Positions 25,960 to 34,917 of a stretch of DNA of 64,000 nucleotides are shown one piece after another. The DNA is from Streptomyces chromofuscus (lineage in GTDB: Bacteria > Actinomycetota > Actinomycetes > Streptomycetales > Streptomycetaceae), in contig NZ_CP063374.1 in assembly GCF_015160875.1 (NCBI RefSeq), positions 6,079,501-6,143,500 on the forward strand. The letters run 5' to 3'. Numbering within the stretch: position 1 is the first letter of the stretch; every line of letters starts with the position of its first letter. The translations under genes and the position numbers were made by a program. Under the pieces are notes generated by a model. That model saw nothing but the letters and a program-made list of their open reading frames with translations. It searched no databases and had not been told where the DNA came from.

Positions 25960-26619
25960 ATGGCACGACCACGGCGCATCGTCCTTGTCCGGCACGGCGA
26001 GTCGACGGGCAACGTTGATGACTCCGTCTACGAGCGCGAGCCCGATCACGCACTGCCACTGACCGAACGCGGTTGGCAACAGGCGGAGGAGTCCGGCAAG
26101 CGGCTCCGGGAGGTGTTCGGGCGGGAACGCGTCAGCGTGTACGTCTCGCCCTATCGCCGTACCCATGAGACGCTCCGCGCCTTCCACCTCGACCCCGATC
26201 TCATACGCGTCCGGGAGGAGCCCCGGCTGCGGGAACAGGACTGGGGAAACTGGCAGGACTGCGACGACGTACGACTGCAGAAGGCCTACCGAGACGCCTA
26301 TGGGCACTTCTTCTACCGCTTCGCGCAGGGCGAGAGCGGCGCCGACGTGTACGACCGGGTCGGCGGCTTCCTGGAGAGCCTGTACCGCAGCTTCGAGGCG
26401 CCCGATCACCCGCCGAACGTGCTGCTGGTGACGCACGGCCTGGCCATGCGGCTGTTCTGCATGCGCTGGTTCCACTGGACGGTCGCCGAATTCGAGTCGC
26501 TGTCCAATCCTGGGAACGGCGAGATACGGATGCTCGTTCTGGGGGACGACGGCAAGTACACGCTGGACCGGCCGTTCGAACGCTGGCGAGATCCGGAACC
26601 GTACGGGATCACCGAATAG
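25960..26619 (+). CDS. Histidine phosphatase superfamily protein (phosphoglycerate-mutase-like)
   Basis: Phosphohydrolase of 219 residues. The catalytic phospho-His is in VLVRHGESTGN near the start. Other active-site elements are SPYRRTHET, REQDWGNW and LLVTHGLAMRLF. The substrate is not predictable; the fold includes phosphatases of sugar phosphates, nucleotides and cofactors. The ADP-ribosylglycohydrolase begins only 12 nt downstream, suggesting one transcript. Confidence 0.9.
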   Translation: MARPRRIVLVRHGESTGNVDDSVYEREPDHALPLTERGWQQAEESGKRLREVFGRERVSVYVSPYRRTHETLRAFHLDPDLIRVREEPRLREQDWGNWQDCDDVRLQKAYRDAYGHFFYRFAQGESGADVYDRVGGFLESLYRSFEAPDHPPNVLLVTHGLAMRLFCMRWFHWTVAEFESLSNPGNGEIRMLVLGDDGKYTLDRPFERWRDPEPYGITE

Positions 26620-26631
26620 AGTGGCAGGGCA

Positions 26632-27534
26632 ATGACCGACTCCTCTCCCGGCGGGCGCCTGGACCGCGCCCTGGCCAGCCTGCGCGGACTCGCGGTGGGG
26701 GACGCGCTGGGTTCCCAGTTCTTCGTGCCGGTCAACTACCCGCTGCTCAAGCGGCGCGAGCTGCCGCCCGGGCCCTGGCAGTGGACCGACGACACGGAGA
26801 TGGCCTGCTCCGTGGTCGCCGTCCTCGCCGCCCACCGGCGCATCGACCAGGACGCCCTCGCCCGCTCCTTCGCCGAGCACCACGACTTCGACCGCGGCTA
26901 CGGCCCCGCCGTCAACCGGCTGCTGCGGCTGATCCGGGAAGGCGGCGACTGGCGCGAGCTGTCCGCCGCCCTCTTCAACGGCCAGGGCTCCTGGGGCAAC
27001 GGCGCCGCCATGCGCATCGCCCCGCTGGGCGCCTGGTACGCCGACGACCCCGAGCAGGCCACGCACCAGGCGGAGATCTCCGCCTACCCCACCCACCAGC
27101 ACCGTGAGGCCGTGGTGGGGGCCATGGCCGTCGCGGCGGCCGCGGCGTTGATCGCCGCCCCGGCCGGACCGCCCAGCCCCGAGGGACTGCTCGACGACGT
27201 CGTCGCCCTCGTGCCCAAGAGCGCCGTGGGTGCCGGGCTGCGTCGTGCCCGGGACATGCTCGACTACGGCGATCCGGCGACGGTCGCGGCGGTCCTGGGC
27301 TGCGGACGGCGTACGACGGCCCATGACACCGTGCCGTTCGCCCTCTGGTCGGCCGCGCGCTCCCTGGGCGACTTCGAGCAGGCGTTCTGGACGACCGCGC
27401 AGGCCGGCGGCGACGTCGACACCACCTGCGCCATCGTGGGCGGAGTCCTCGCCTCGGGGAAGGCCGGAGCGCCGCCCGCGCAGTGGGTGGAGCGGACGGA
27501 GGGGCTGCCGGAGTGGATGAGGGCGTCGGCCTGA
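26632..27534 (+). CDS. ADP-ribosylglycohydrolase (DraG-like)
   Basis: Predicted hydrolase that removes ADP-ribose from proteins or small molecules; 300 residues. Landmark metal-binding motifs of the ARH/DraG fold are visible: GLAVGDALGSQF, WTDDTEMACSV (TDDT) and GGDVDTTCAIVGGVL near the C terminus. GSWGNGAAMRIAPLG is the family's substrate-loop region. ATG 26632 lies 12 nt after the phosphatase stop, so the two genes are probably cotranscribed. The natural target is unknown. Confidence 0.93.
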   Translation: MTDSSPGGRLDRALASLRGLAVGDALGSQFFVPVNYPLLKRRELPPGPWQWTDDTEMACSVVAVLAAHRRIDQDALARSFAEHHDFDRGYGPAVNRLLRLIREGGDWRELSAALFNGQGSWGNGAAMRIAPLGAWYADDPEQATHQAEISAYPTHQHREAVVGAMAVAAAAALIAAPAGPPSPEGLLDDVVALVPKSAVGAGLRRARDMLDYGDPATVAAVLGCGRRTTAHDTVPFALWSAARSLGDFEQAFWTTAQAGGDVDTTCAIVGGVLASGKAGAPPAQWVERTEGLPEWMRASA

Positions 27535-28071
27535 CGGTGCTGCTTGAGGGCGCCTGCCTGTGATCCCACGGGGTTCACGACCGTCTGTGCGTGCGTGGGA
27601 TCCGTCGCGAGCACAAGCTCGACGTCGTGGGGACTGCCGGAGCCGTGACGTCCGGTCGCCCGGCGCCGTGCGGCGCGATGTCCTCGCGCCCCGGCTCCGC
27701 CCCCCGCTCCATCGTTCACGAATGCGACAGTGCTCATGCGGGGCGCTTCCATTGTGTGATCATCCTGGGTGTCGTGTCGTCCACGGTTGGGGCCCCGCAC
27801 GAGCTGTTCGGCCGCGAAATGTGGCGGAGGGAGACGTGGCTCCGGGTCGTGAACGGATGCCTCTTCGATGCCGAGCCGGTGACGGCGACGTACCGGTCGT
27901 AGGTGTGCGGAAGCGAATGCGCGGACCGGCAGAACGAGCAGGTGGTCGAGCAGTCGGCGGGCCCGTTGCCGAGCCCGACCGGGCCCCGTGTCCGGGTCGT
28001 CGCGGTGCCGGTCGCGGGTTGGGGGACCGGGGTGTCGAAGGCCGTTGCGGGCGGCGTAATCTAAGGGCGCC
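27535..28071. other. 537-bp gap before rnhB without a recognised gene
   Basis: Both strands were read. An open frame at 27591-27902 (plus) encodes 103 residues (MRGIRREHKLDVV...) but has no family resemblance, no ribosome-binding site of note and weak codon bias. Minus-strand frames are antisense extensions of the upstream gene. No clear hairpin or repeat. The GC composition is slightly lower around 27700-27800. Confidence 0.4.
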
Positions 28072-28773
28072 ATGCCGTACGAACCGCCTACTCACACCGT
28101 CGAGCGCTCCCTTCGCGCCACGACCGGAGCGAAGGTCATTGCCGGTGTTGACGAGGTGGGGCGCGGCGCCTGGGCCGGCCCCGTCACCGTCTGCGCGGCG
28201 ATCACCGGACTGCGCCGGCCGCCCGTGGGCCTCACCGACTCCAAGCTGCTCACCGTGAAACGGCGGACCGAGCTCGCCGAGACGTTGCGGACCTGGGTGA
28301 CGTCGTACGCTCTCGGGCACGCGTCCCCGGAGGAGATCGACGACCTCGGCATGACGGCGGCGCTGCGGATGGCGGCGGTGCGCGCCCTGGAGGGCCTGCC
28401 CGTCCGTCCCGACGCGGTGATCCTCGACGGCAAGCACGACTATCTCGGAGCGCCGTGGCGGGTCCGCACGGTGATCAAGGGCGATCAGTCGTGCGTGGCC
28501 GTTGCCGCGGCCTCGGTGATCGCCAAGGTTCAGCGCGACAAAATGATGGCCGAACTGGGTATCGACCATGCAGACTTCGGTTTTGCGGACAACGCCGGGT
28601 ATCCCTCACCCGTGCACAAGGCCGCACTGGCGGAGCGGGGGCCCACCCCCTACCACCGGTTGTCGTGGGCGTATCTTGATGCGCTGCCCCAGTGGCGGCA
28701 CCTCAAGAAGGTCCGCAACTGGGCGGACGGAAGCGTTCCTGAGATCGAAGGTCAGCTCGGTTTCGATTTCTGA
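28072..28773 (+). CDS. rnhB: Ribonuclease HII
   Basis: Removes ribonucleotides misincorporated in DNA and RNA from RNA-DNA hybrids. The product is 233 residues from ATG 28072. Catalytic acidic residues appear in AGVDEVGRGAWAGP (Asp, Glu) and VILDGKHDYL, with DQSCVAVAAASVIAKVQRD carrying the family signature and the final Asp. The C-terminal YHRLSWAYLDALPQWRHLKK is typical. Standard length. Confidence 0.96.
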   Translation: MPYEPPTHTVERSLRATTGAKVIAGVDEVGRGAWAGPVTVCAAITGLRRPPVGLTDSKLLTVKRRTELAETLRTWVTSYALGHASPEEIDDLGMTAALRMAAVRALEGLPVRPDAVILDGKHDYLGAPWRVRTVIKGDQSCVAVAAASVIAKVQRDKMMAELGIDHADFGFADNAGYPSPVHKAALAERGPTPYHRLSWAYLDALPQWRHLKKVRNWADGSVPEIEGQLGFDF

Positions 28774-28841
28774 CGGTTCTGGTCGCACGTATGTGCCACC
28801 CACCGGCGCGAGCCGTACCAACGTTTGATAGACATCCACCC

Positions 28842-29498
28842 ATGCCTCTCATCCCCGAGGAGCCTCAGATTCACGAGAGTGCCCAGGGTCCCCGCGCGAC
28901 TCCGGCCAGTGGCCGTACCGCGCCGACCCCCCGCCCCGTACCCGGCCCCCGCCCCGCGGCTCCGCCGCGTCCCGGTCGTCCCGGCTCTCTCCGGCCCACG
29001 CCGCCGGCGCAGCGTACGGGCGCGGTCGGGCCGAAGCCCGGACCCGCGGGTCCGGCCGCAACTGCCACCCCTGCCGCGTCGGCTCCGGCCCCGGCTGCGG
29101 CTTCGGCGACTCCGCAGATCCAGCTGATCCCGGCCCCGGCCGCGGGTGCGCTCGACGCTGCCGAGGAAGCCGTGGACCTGCTGCTGGAGTCCGGCCGCGC
29201 CCCCGGTGACGTGCTGGTGATCACCACCGGCGAGCCCCACCCCTGGGCCGCTCACGAGCTGTCCTTCGGCGAGGCGTCCTACTGGGCGCAGCACGATGCC
29301 CGCGACGACGTCTTCTACGCCGACGCCGCCGTGGTCGACCGTGCCGCGTCCCGGCCCGTGGTCGTGGTCGCCGTCAACGGCGGGTCCGACACCATCGCCG
29401 CCACCGCACTGCCCCTGGCTCTCACCCGGGCCGGCGCCCTGCTGATCGTCTGCGGTGACCCGCAGCAGATCAACTCGGTGCTGGGCGTGGGCGTCTGA
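28842..29498 (+). CDS. Hypothetical protein with Pro/Ala-rich N-terminus
   Basis: Not recognised; 218 residues. ATG 28842 gives MPLIPEEPQIHESAQGPR. Residues 10-95 are a disordered Pro/Ala/Arg-rich region. Residues 100-218 form a compact domain starting IQLIPAPAAGALDAAEEAVDLLLESGRAPGDVLVITTGEPHPWAAHELSFGEASYWAQHDA, ending LLIVCGDPQQINSVLGVGV. The alternating hydrophobic segments (DVLVITTG, PVVVVAVNG, GALLIVCG) suggest an alpha/beta sandwich of P-loop-like topology, but no Walker motif is present. It lies 68 nt after rnhB on the same strand. Confidence 0.7.
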   Translation: MPLIPEEPQIHESAQGPRATPASGRTAPTPRPVPGPRPAAPPRPGRPGSLRPTPPAQRTGAVGPKPGPAGPAATATPAASAPAPAAASATPQIQLIPAPAAGALDAAEEAVDLLLESGRAPGDVLVITTGEPHPWAAHELSFGEASYWAQHDARDDVFYADAAVVDRAASRPVVVVAVNGGSDTIAATALPLALTRAGALLIVCGDPQQINSVLGVGV

Positions 29499-29713
29499 GC
29501 CGGTTCCGGTAGATCGGAGGCGCCGGGCCGGCGAGTGCGCCGTCCCGGCGGCGACTGCACGGCGCGGCCTTTGGCGTCTGCGGACGACCGGCGTGCGCAT
29601 GCCCTCCGGCCTCGTGCCGGCAGAGGCGCTGAGAGGTGCTGTGACGTCCTGCCGGCCGTGCCTCCGTACGCGCTGGTGCACGGCGTCGGTGCGGTACTCG
29701 CGGTCCGCGGCCG

Positions 29714-30334
29714 TCAGCGGGCTGCCACGCGGCTGAGAATCTCGGAGGCGGCGCCTCCGGTGCGCGGCGGTGGCGGCGGTGCCTCGGACGTCGCGAACGG
29801 CTCGGGCGCCGATTCGGAGTTGGGGCGGCGGCCGCCGCGGCCCTCGCCGAGGACCTGCCAGCCGTCCCGGGTCAGCGTGATGTACGCCCCGCAGCGCAGT
29901 CCGTGCAGTGTGCAGGCGTCGCGCAGGCCCCACATCCAGGCCCCGTCCTCCTCCGTCCAACGGGCGTCGCCGTCACGGCAGTAGAGCAGCACGGCCGTGC
30001 GCACCGGCGCGCGGCGGCGCAGGTCGTGCGGGATGACCCGGCGCAACTGGTCGAGCAGGGCGTTGCGCAGCATCCAGCCGTCTGCGGGCGCCGGACGCCT
30101 GGTGAACGAGGCGCTCGCACAGAGCCGTTCGTCCGCGTCGAGCACGGCCACGATGGCCGTCGACAGCTTGGGGCGGTGCCGCGTGTGCAGTCCGCCGACG
30201 ACCTCCCGCGGGTTGCGCAGCAGCGGGATTCCCGCAGCGGCCCACTCCGCGGGTTCCAGTACCCGGGCCACGGTGTTGGCTGATGCGGAGGTCGATGCGG
30301 AGGCCGCGGAGGACGGAGCGAATCCGAAGGTCAC
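29714..30334 (-). CDS. Hypothetical actinobacterial protein
   Basis: The product is 206 residues; GTG 30334 is decided by GGGAGG five bases upstream on the minus strand. A Ser/Ala-rich start is followed by ARVLEPAEWAAAGIPLLRNPREVVGGLHTRHRP and a central domain (AIVAVLDADERLCASASF...AVLLYCRDGDARWTEEDGAWMWGLRDACTLHGLRCGAYITLTRDGWQVL). The C-terminal 45 residues are Pro/Gly-rich. The central part looks like a RadC/JAB-type or small regulatory alpha/beta domain, but I cannot assign it. It lies downstream of recQ on the same strand. Confidence 0.7.
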   Translation of the reverse strand: MTFGFAPSSAASASTSASANTVARVLEPAEWAAAGIPLLRNPREVVGGLHTRHRPKLSTAIVAVLDADERLCASASFTRRPAPADGWMLRNALLDQLRRVIPHDLRRRAPVRTAVLLYCRDGDARWTEEDGAWMWGLRDACTLHGLRCGAYITLTRDGWQVLGEGRGGRRPNSESAPEPFATSEAPPPPPRTGGAASEILSRVAAR

Positions 30335-30697
30335 GTTCCTCCCTTCGGCTACGCGCCCACACTGCGGGCGGGGTCTGGATCGGGGGAGCGCACACCGCAG
30401 GGGAGCCCTGTCTGGTCACGGGGCGAGCCGTGCGGGGAGCGGACCTCAATTCTTCCTGTCGAACTTGGATGCGGCAACGAGCAATTGGGGCGACCGAACC
30501 ATATTGAGTGGTCTGTGGCTTATATCCGTACCCGGTGGGGCGGGGAGTGATGCCGGGTGGGACACCGCGTGCAGGACGTTCGCGGGCCGCACGCGCGCGT
30601 GGAACGCGAGCGGCGCCGTGCGTGTGAGTGGCGCTGGGCGTGCGACCGGCCCTGTAGGTCAGTCCTGCACGTCGGCCGTACAAGTCAGCCATGTAAG
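30335..30697. other. 363-bp gap between recQ-like gene and downstream gene
   Basis: No gene. A relatively AT-rich island (about 30450-30530) includes ATATTGAGTGG and CTTATATCCG words and likely holds the promoter for the minus-strand gene starting at 30334. Near 30655-30710 there are short repeats of AAGTCAGCC/GGTCAGTCC with CCTGCACG; one overlaps the recQ stop. No strong terminator hairpin was noticed. Confidence 0.4.
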
Positions 30698-32863
30698 TCA
30701 GCCCTGCACGGCCAGAACGAGGGGCAACACCCCCTGCGCACCCGCGCGCCGGAGCATGCGGGCGGTGACCGCGAGGGTCCAGCCCGTCTCCGTGAAGTCG
30801 TCGACGAGGAGGACGGGGCCGCGCGTCTCGGCGAGTGCCGAGGCCAGGCCGGCCGGTACCGTCAGGGCACCGGCGAGCGCCTTGAGGCGCTGTGCGCTGT
30901 TGCTCCGCGGGACCGGCGGCCCGTCGGCCGTGTACTCCACCGATCCCAGCAACGGCAGTCGGCCGACCTCCGCGATGCGGGCGCCCAGTGAGTCGATCAG
31001 CTGCGGCCGGGTGCGTGAGGCGACGGTGACCACGCCGGCCGGACGCGGCTGGGCGTCCTCTCGGCCCGAGGCCCAGCCCCCGGGACCCTTGGCCCAGTCG
31101 ACCAGGACGCCCACGACCGCCTTCGCCACGTCGTCCGGCACGACACCGTCCGGGGCCTGCGGTGCCAGCATCGGCCGTAGCCGGTTGCCCCAGCCGATGT
31201 CCGACAGCCGCCCCAGCGCCCGGCCCGGCGCGGCCTGCTCACCGGCCGGAATACGGCCCTTGAGGTCGATGCCGATCGACGGCAGCCCGGTCGGCCACAT
31301 CCGGCGGGGCTCGACCTCGACGCCCGCCCGGCCCAGATCGCCGCGCGCGGCGTCCAGCGAGGCCGCGGACGTGTCCACGGTGAAGCGCGCCCCCGCGCAG
31401 TTGTCGCAGCGCCCGCAGGGTTTCGCGCCCTCGTCGTCCAGCTGGCGTTGCAGGAACTCCATGCGGCAGCCCGTGGTCGACGCGTACTCCCGCATCGCCT
31501 GCTGCTCGGCCTTGCGCTGCCGGGCGACCCAGGCGTAACGCTCCGAGTCGTACGTCCACGGCTGCCCGGTCGCGGTCCAGCCCCCCTTGACCCGCCGCAC
31601 CGCCCCGTCCACGTCGAGGACCTTGAGCATGGTCTCCAGCCGGGAGCGGCGCAGCTCCACCAGCGGTTCCAGGGCGGGCAGGGACAGGGGCCGCTCCGCG
31701 TGCGCGAGGACGTCCAGCGTGCGGCGTACCAGCTCCTCCGAGGGGAAGGCGAGCGAGGCGAAGTACTCCCAGATGGCCTCGTCCTCCTTGCCCGGCAGCA
31801 GCAGCACCTCCGCGTGCTCGACACCGCGCCCCGCGCGGCCGACCTGCTGGTAGTAGGCGATGGGGGACGAGGGCGAGCCCAGGTGGACCACGAAGCCGAG
31901 ATCGGGCTTGTCGAAGCCCATCCCGAGGGCCGAGGTGGCGACCAGGGCCTTGACCTTGTTCCCGAGCAGATCGTCCTCGGCCTGCTGGCGCTCGGCGTTC
32001 TCCGTCTTGCCGGTGTACGACGCGACGGCGTGCCCGCGGTGCCGCAGGAACGTGGAGACCTCCTCCGCGGCGGCCACGGTCAGTGTGTAGATGATCCCCG
32101 AGCCCGGCAGCTCGTCGAGGTGGTCGGCGAGCCAGGCCATACGGTGCGCGGCGTCCGGCAGCGTCAGCACGCCGAGGCTCAGGCTCTCCCGGTCCAGCGG
32201 ACCACGCAGCACCAGGGCGTCCGAGGATCCGCCCGTACCGAGCTGCTCCGCGACGTCCGCGGTCACGCGCGCATTGGCGGTGGCCGTGGTGGCGAGCACG
32301 GGGACGCCCGCCGGCAGGTCGGCGAGCATGGTGCGCAGCCGCCGGTAGTCCGGGCGGAAGTCGTGGCCCCAGTCGGAGATGCAGTGGGCCTCGTCCACGA
32401 CGAGGAGCCCGGTCGCGGCCGCGAGCGCGGGGAGCACCTGGTCGCGGAAGTCGGGGTTGTTGAGGCGCTCCGGGCTGACCAGCAGGACGTCGACCTCGCC
32501 TGCGGCGATCTCCGCCTGGACGGCGTCCCACTCCTCTGTGTTCGCGGAGTTGATGGTCCGGGCGTGGATACCCGCCCGGGCCGCGGCATCGACCTGATTG
32601 CGCATCAGCGCGAGCAACGGCGAGACGATCACGGTGGGGCCGCTGCCGCGTGCCCGCAACAGCGAGGTCGCCACGAAATACACCGCGGACTTGCCCCACC
32701 CCGTGCGCTGCACGACCAGGGCCCGGCGCCCGTCGGCGACCAGCGCCTCGATCGCCCGCCACTGGTCCTCACGCAGCCGGGCGGTGCCGGTGGTGTCTCC
32801 GACCAGGCGTGCCAGGACCGCGTCGGCGTCCGTGCGGAGTTCCGCGTTGCTCGTGTGCTCCAT
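30698..32863 (-). CDS. recQ: RecQ-family DNA helicase with C-terminal phosphoribosyltransferase-like domain
   Basis: SF2 3'-5' helicase of 721 residues; ATG 32863. Walker A is QRTGWGKSAVYF, DEAH box VVDEAHCISDWGHDFRPDYR, motif III ATTATAN, motif VI QQVGRAGRG. Zinc-binding cysteines appear as GCRME...CGRCDNC. Beyond the zinc domain, roughly residues 560-721 are not RecQ-like. They end with SRTRPQLIDSLGARIAEVG...GPVLLVDDFTETGWTL, a PRPP-loop signature (VDDxxxTGxT) of type I phosphoribosyltransferases like ComF. A HRDC domain is not evident. The divergent DUF4192 gene begins 142 nt away. The helicase assignment is firm; the function of the tail is unknown. Confidence 0.92.
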   Translation of the reverse strand: MEHTSNAELRTDADAVLARLVGDTTGTARLREDQWRAIEALVADGRRALVVQRTGWGKSAVYFVATSLLRARGSGPTVIVSPLLALMRNQVDAAARAGIHARTINSANTEEWDAVQAEIAAGEVDVLLVSPERLNNPDFRDQVLPALAAATGLLVVDEAHCISDWGHDFRPDYRRLRTMLADLPAGVPVLATTATANARVTADVAEQLGTGGSSDALVLRGPLDRESLSLGVLTLPDAAHRMAWLADHLDELPGSGIIYTLTVAAAEEVSTFLRHRGHAVASYTGKTENAERQQAEDDLLGNKVKALVATSALGMGFDKPDLGFVVHLGSPSSPIAYYQQVGRAGRGVEHAEVLLLPGKEDEAIWEYFASLAFPSEELVRRTLDVLAHAERPLSLPALEPLVELRRSRLETMLKVLDVDGAVRRVKGGWTATGQPWTYDSERYAWVARQRKAEQQAMREYASTTGCRMEFLQRQLDDEGAKPCGRCDNCAGARFTVDTSAASLDAARGDLGRAGVEVEPRRMWPTGLPSIGIDLKGRIPAGEQAAPGRALGRLSDIGWGNRLRPMLAPQAPDGVVPDDVAKAVVGVLVDWAKGPGGWASGREDAQPRPAGVVTVASRTRPQLIDSLGARIAEVGRLPLLGSVEYTADGPPVPRSNSAQRLKALAGALTVPAGLASALAETRGPVLLVDDFTETGWTLAVTARMLRRAGAQGVLPLVLAVQG

Positions 32864-33004
32864 GCGTCCATACAACAGGACGGCACTGACAGACGGGCCG
32901 GACGGCTGTGGAAAGGCGGGGCGGCTGTTGACGGCTGTCGTGTCCCTGATCGAAGTTATCCACAGGTGCAAGCGGAGTTCTGGATTCCGAGAGATCGTCG
33001 GCGC

Positions 33005-34714
33005 ATGACGAATCACGGCGAAACGACTGGATCATCCGAAAACGACGACGTGACCGGCCGGGGTGGAACGCGTCCCTCCACCGGTCACGGTCGGCACGGC
33101 GACGGGCTCGCGTATGACGGGGGTGGATCAGACGGGCCGGCGCATGACGGGGGCGGACGACAAGGGCTCACGCATGAAGAGGGCCGACGAGACCAGCCGG
33201 CGCATGACGGGGGCGGACGATACGGGCCCGCGCAATACTGCGGAGGCACTGATTTCCCTGACGGAAGCGCCTACGACGAGCCCGCCACCACCCACCGCGT
33301 CACCCTGCGCACCCCGGCGGAGCTGGCTGACGCGCTGCCGTATCTGCTCGGGTATTGCCCCGAGGACAGCATCGTGCTCGTCGCCCTCCACGACAGGGGA
33401 GGGCGCGGGCGGTTCGGCGGCCGGGCACGGCTCGGCATTCCCGCGAGTCCGGACGACTGGGAATCCGTGGCAGGGCAGTTGGCGCAAGGGCTGGTGTGGG
33501 GAAGCGAGCGCAGAGGAGCGCGGCCCGAGCAGATCGTGGCGTACGTCTGCCAGGAGCCCGGCGAGGGTGAGACCGGTCGTCAGGTCATGGAGCGACTCCT
33601 CCCGCTGGCCCACGAACTGCGGGTCCAGTGCGGCCGGCTCGACGTCCCGGTGATCGAGGCCCTGTGCATCTCGGACGGCCGTTTTTGGTCGTACTGCTGC
33701 GAGAACCCGGGATGTTGCCCCGCCGAGGGCCTGCCCATGGGGCTGCCCGGCACCTCCGTCCTGGCCGCCGCGGCCACCTACGCCGGGCTCCAGGTGCGGG
33801 GGAGCCTGCGGGAGCTGAGGGCGAGGCTTCAGCCATGGGAGACCGCCGCGGCCCTGGAACAGGAGGCCGCGCTGGACGCCGGCAGCATGGCCCTCGTCCC
33901 CAGGATGCTGGACGGCACCAGCCGCGCGGAGGTGGCCGAGGAGACAGTGCAACTGGCCCGGCAGGTCATGAGCCGGCTGGCCGAGGCGCCGTTCGTATCC
34001 GGCGCGTTCATGGCGGACCTCCGCGACGACGGACTGCTCCGGAACGACGAGGCCGCGACCTTGATTCTCGGCTTGCAGGACCGCTCCACCCGCGACCGGG
34101 CGGCCGAGTGGATGGAGGGTGACGAGGCGACTCTCGCGCTCCGGTTGTGGCGAGCGCTGGCCCGCCGGTGCGTCGGCCCCTACGGCGAGCATGCCGCTGC
34201 GCCCCTCACCCTGGCGGGCTGGGTCGCCTGGTCGACCGGCGACGACCTCGAGGCCCGCGAGGCGCTCGCCATGGCGCTCGGCTCGGACCCCAGTTATCTC
34301 TTCGCCCGCCTTCTGCACCAGGCCATCAACGAAGGCCTGGATCCGGAGTCCATCAGGCGCTGTCTGCGCGCGGAACGGGACGGCCGCGCCCGGCCGCCGG
34401 CCGAGCGGCTCGTCGAGGCGCAGAGCATTGATGGCGACGGGGGTGGTGCCGACGTATCCGAGTCCGTGGCGGGCTCGCGAGCGCGCCGCCGTGAGTTGCC
34501 CGCCGGTGACGCCGACGACGGCTCCCTGCCTACTCAAGAGCTGCGGAAGAGTCCGCTGCCGTCGCGCAGGTTGCCGACAGGCGGCACGGCCCCGGGTGCG
34601 GGGCGGACCGGCGGTACGCGTCCGCCGACGGCCGGAAGGGCGGGCGTACGGCGTCGTGGGACGTCCGGGCGAGGCGTTTCCTCTGGTGGCAGCGGCACCA
34701 AGGGGGAGGTATGA
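33005..34714 (+). CDS. DUF4192 family protein with repetitive N-terminus
   Basis: The product is 569 residues; ATG 33005 (MTNHGETTGSSENDD) has only a weak upstream ribosome-binding site. Residues 1-98 are disordered and include a tenfold-residue repeat (see the repeat entry). The DUF4192 domain begins THRVTLRTPAELADALPYLLGYCPEDSIVLVAL and continues to about residue 460 (LAGWVAWSTGDDLEAREALAMAL...). Cys-rich FWSYCCENPGCCP is conserved in the family. The C-terminal 90 residues are again low complexity. Function is unknown. It is divergent from the RecQ-like gene, an arrangement I recall as common in Streptomyces. Confidence 0.85.
   Translation: MTNHGETTGSSENDDVTGRGGTRPSTGHGRHGDGLAYDGGGSDGPAHDGGGRQGLTHEEGRRDQPAHDGGGRYGPAQYCGGTDFPDGSAYDEPATTHRVTLRTPAELADALPYLLGYCPEDSIVLVALHDRGGRGRFGGRARLGIPASPDDWESVAGQLAQGLVWGSERRGARPEQIVAYVCQEPGEGETGRQVMERLLPLAHELRVQCGRLDVPVIEALCISDGRFWSYCCENPGCCPAEGLPMGLPGTSVLAAAATYAGLQVRGSLRELRARLQPWETAAALEQEAALDAGSMALVPRMLDGTSRAEVAEETVQLARQVMSRLAEAPFVSGAFMADLRDDGLLRNDEAATLILGLQDRSTRDRAAEWMEGDEATLALRLWRALARRCVGPYGEHAAAPLTLAGWVAWSTGDDLEAREALAMALGSDPSYLFARLLHQAINEGLDPESIRRCLRAERDGRARPPAERLVEAQSIDGDGGGADVSESVAGSRARRRELPAGDADDGSLPTQELRKSPLPSRRLPTGGTAPGAGRTGGTRPPTAGRAGVRRRGTSGRGVSSGGSGTKGEV
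33105..33224 (+). repeat. Four 30-bp tandem repeats inside the DUF4192 gene
   Basis: Units start at 33105, 33135, 33165 and 33195 and share a GGC(C/T)(C/G)(G/A)CGCATGACGGGGG core; a partial fifth copy follows. Because 30 is a multiple of three the gene stays open and encodes a 10-residue repeat of the PAHDGGGR type. Copy 3 is the most diverged (LTHEEGRR). Confidence 0.85.
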
Positions 34715-34917
34715 GGGCGGCCGGGAAGGCTGCCGGGGCAGCTGGATCAGCCGTATCTGCGGGATCAGCCGGGTCAGCCGGATCCGCGCTACTCACGAGC
34801 GTCCGATCGCCGCCCGGAGCTTCCGCGCCGACCACCCCGGCATGCGCCCCGCCCGCCATTCGGGCGGGTCGGCGGGGCGGGGGCGTGACCCGGAGGAGCC
34901 CCGGTCCGTTCACCTGA
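34711..34917 (+). CDS. Possible 68-aa low-complexity ORF overlapping the DUF4192 stop
   Basis: ATG 34711 overlaps the DUF4192 TGA (ATGA) and follows GGGGGAGG, an excellent ribosome-binding site. The product (MRAAGKAAGAAGSAVSAGSA...) is dominated by AGS repeats from a GGATCAGCC-type 9-bp DNA repeat at about 34744-34790, then a Pro/Arg-rich tail. No family resemblance. It may only be the translational trace of a repeat in a 313-bp gap (34715-35027) that otherwise contains no gene. Confidence 0.25.
   Translation: MRAAGKAAGAAGSAVSAGSAGSAGSALLTSVRSPPGASAPTTPACAPPAIRAGRRGGGVTRRSPGPFT

Noticed and set aside
27591..27902. 103-residue ORF in the gap before rnhB
   Set aside because: No ribosome-binding site, no homology pattern and weak codon bias; probably spurious.
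31448..33004. Long plus-strand frame upstream of the DUF4192 start
   Set aside because: It is antisense to recQ; DUF4192 homology begins only downstream of 33005.
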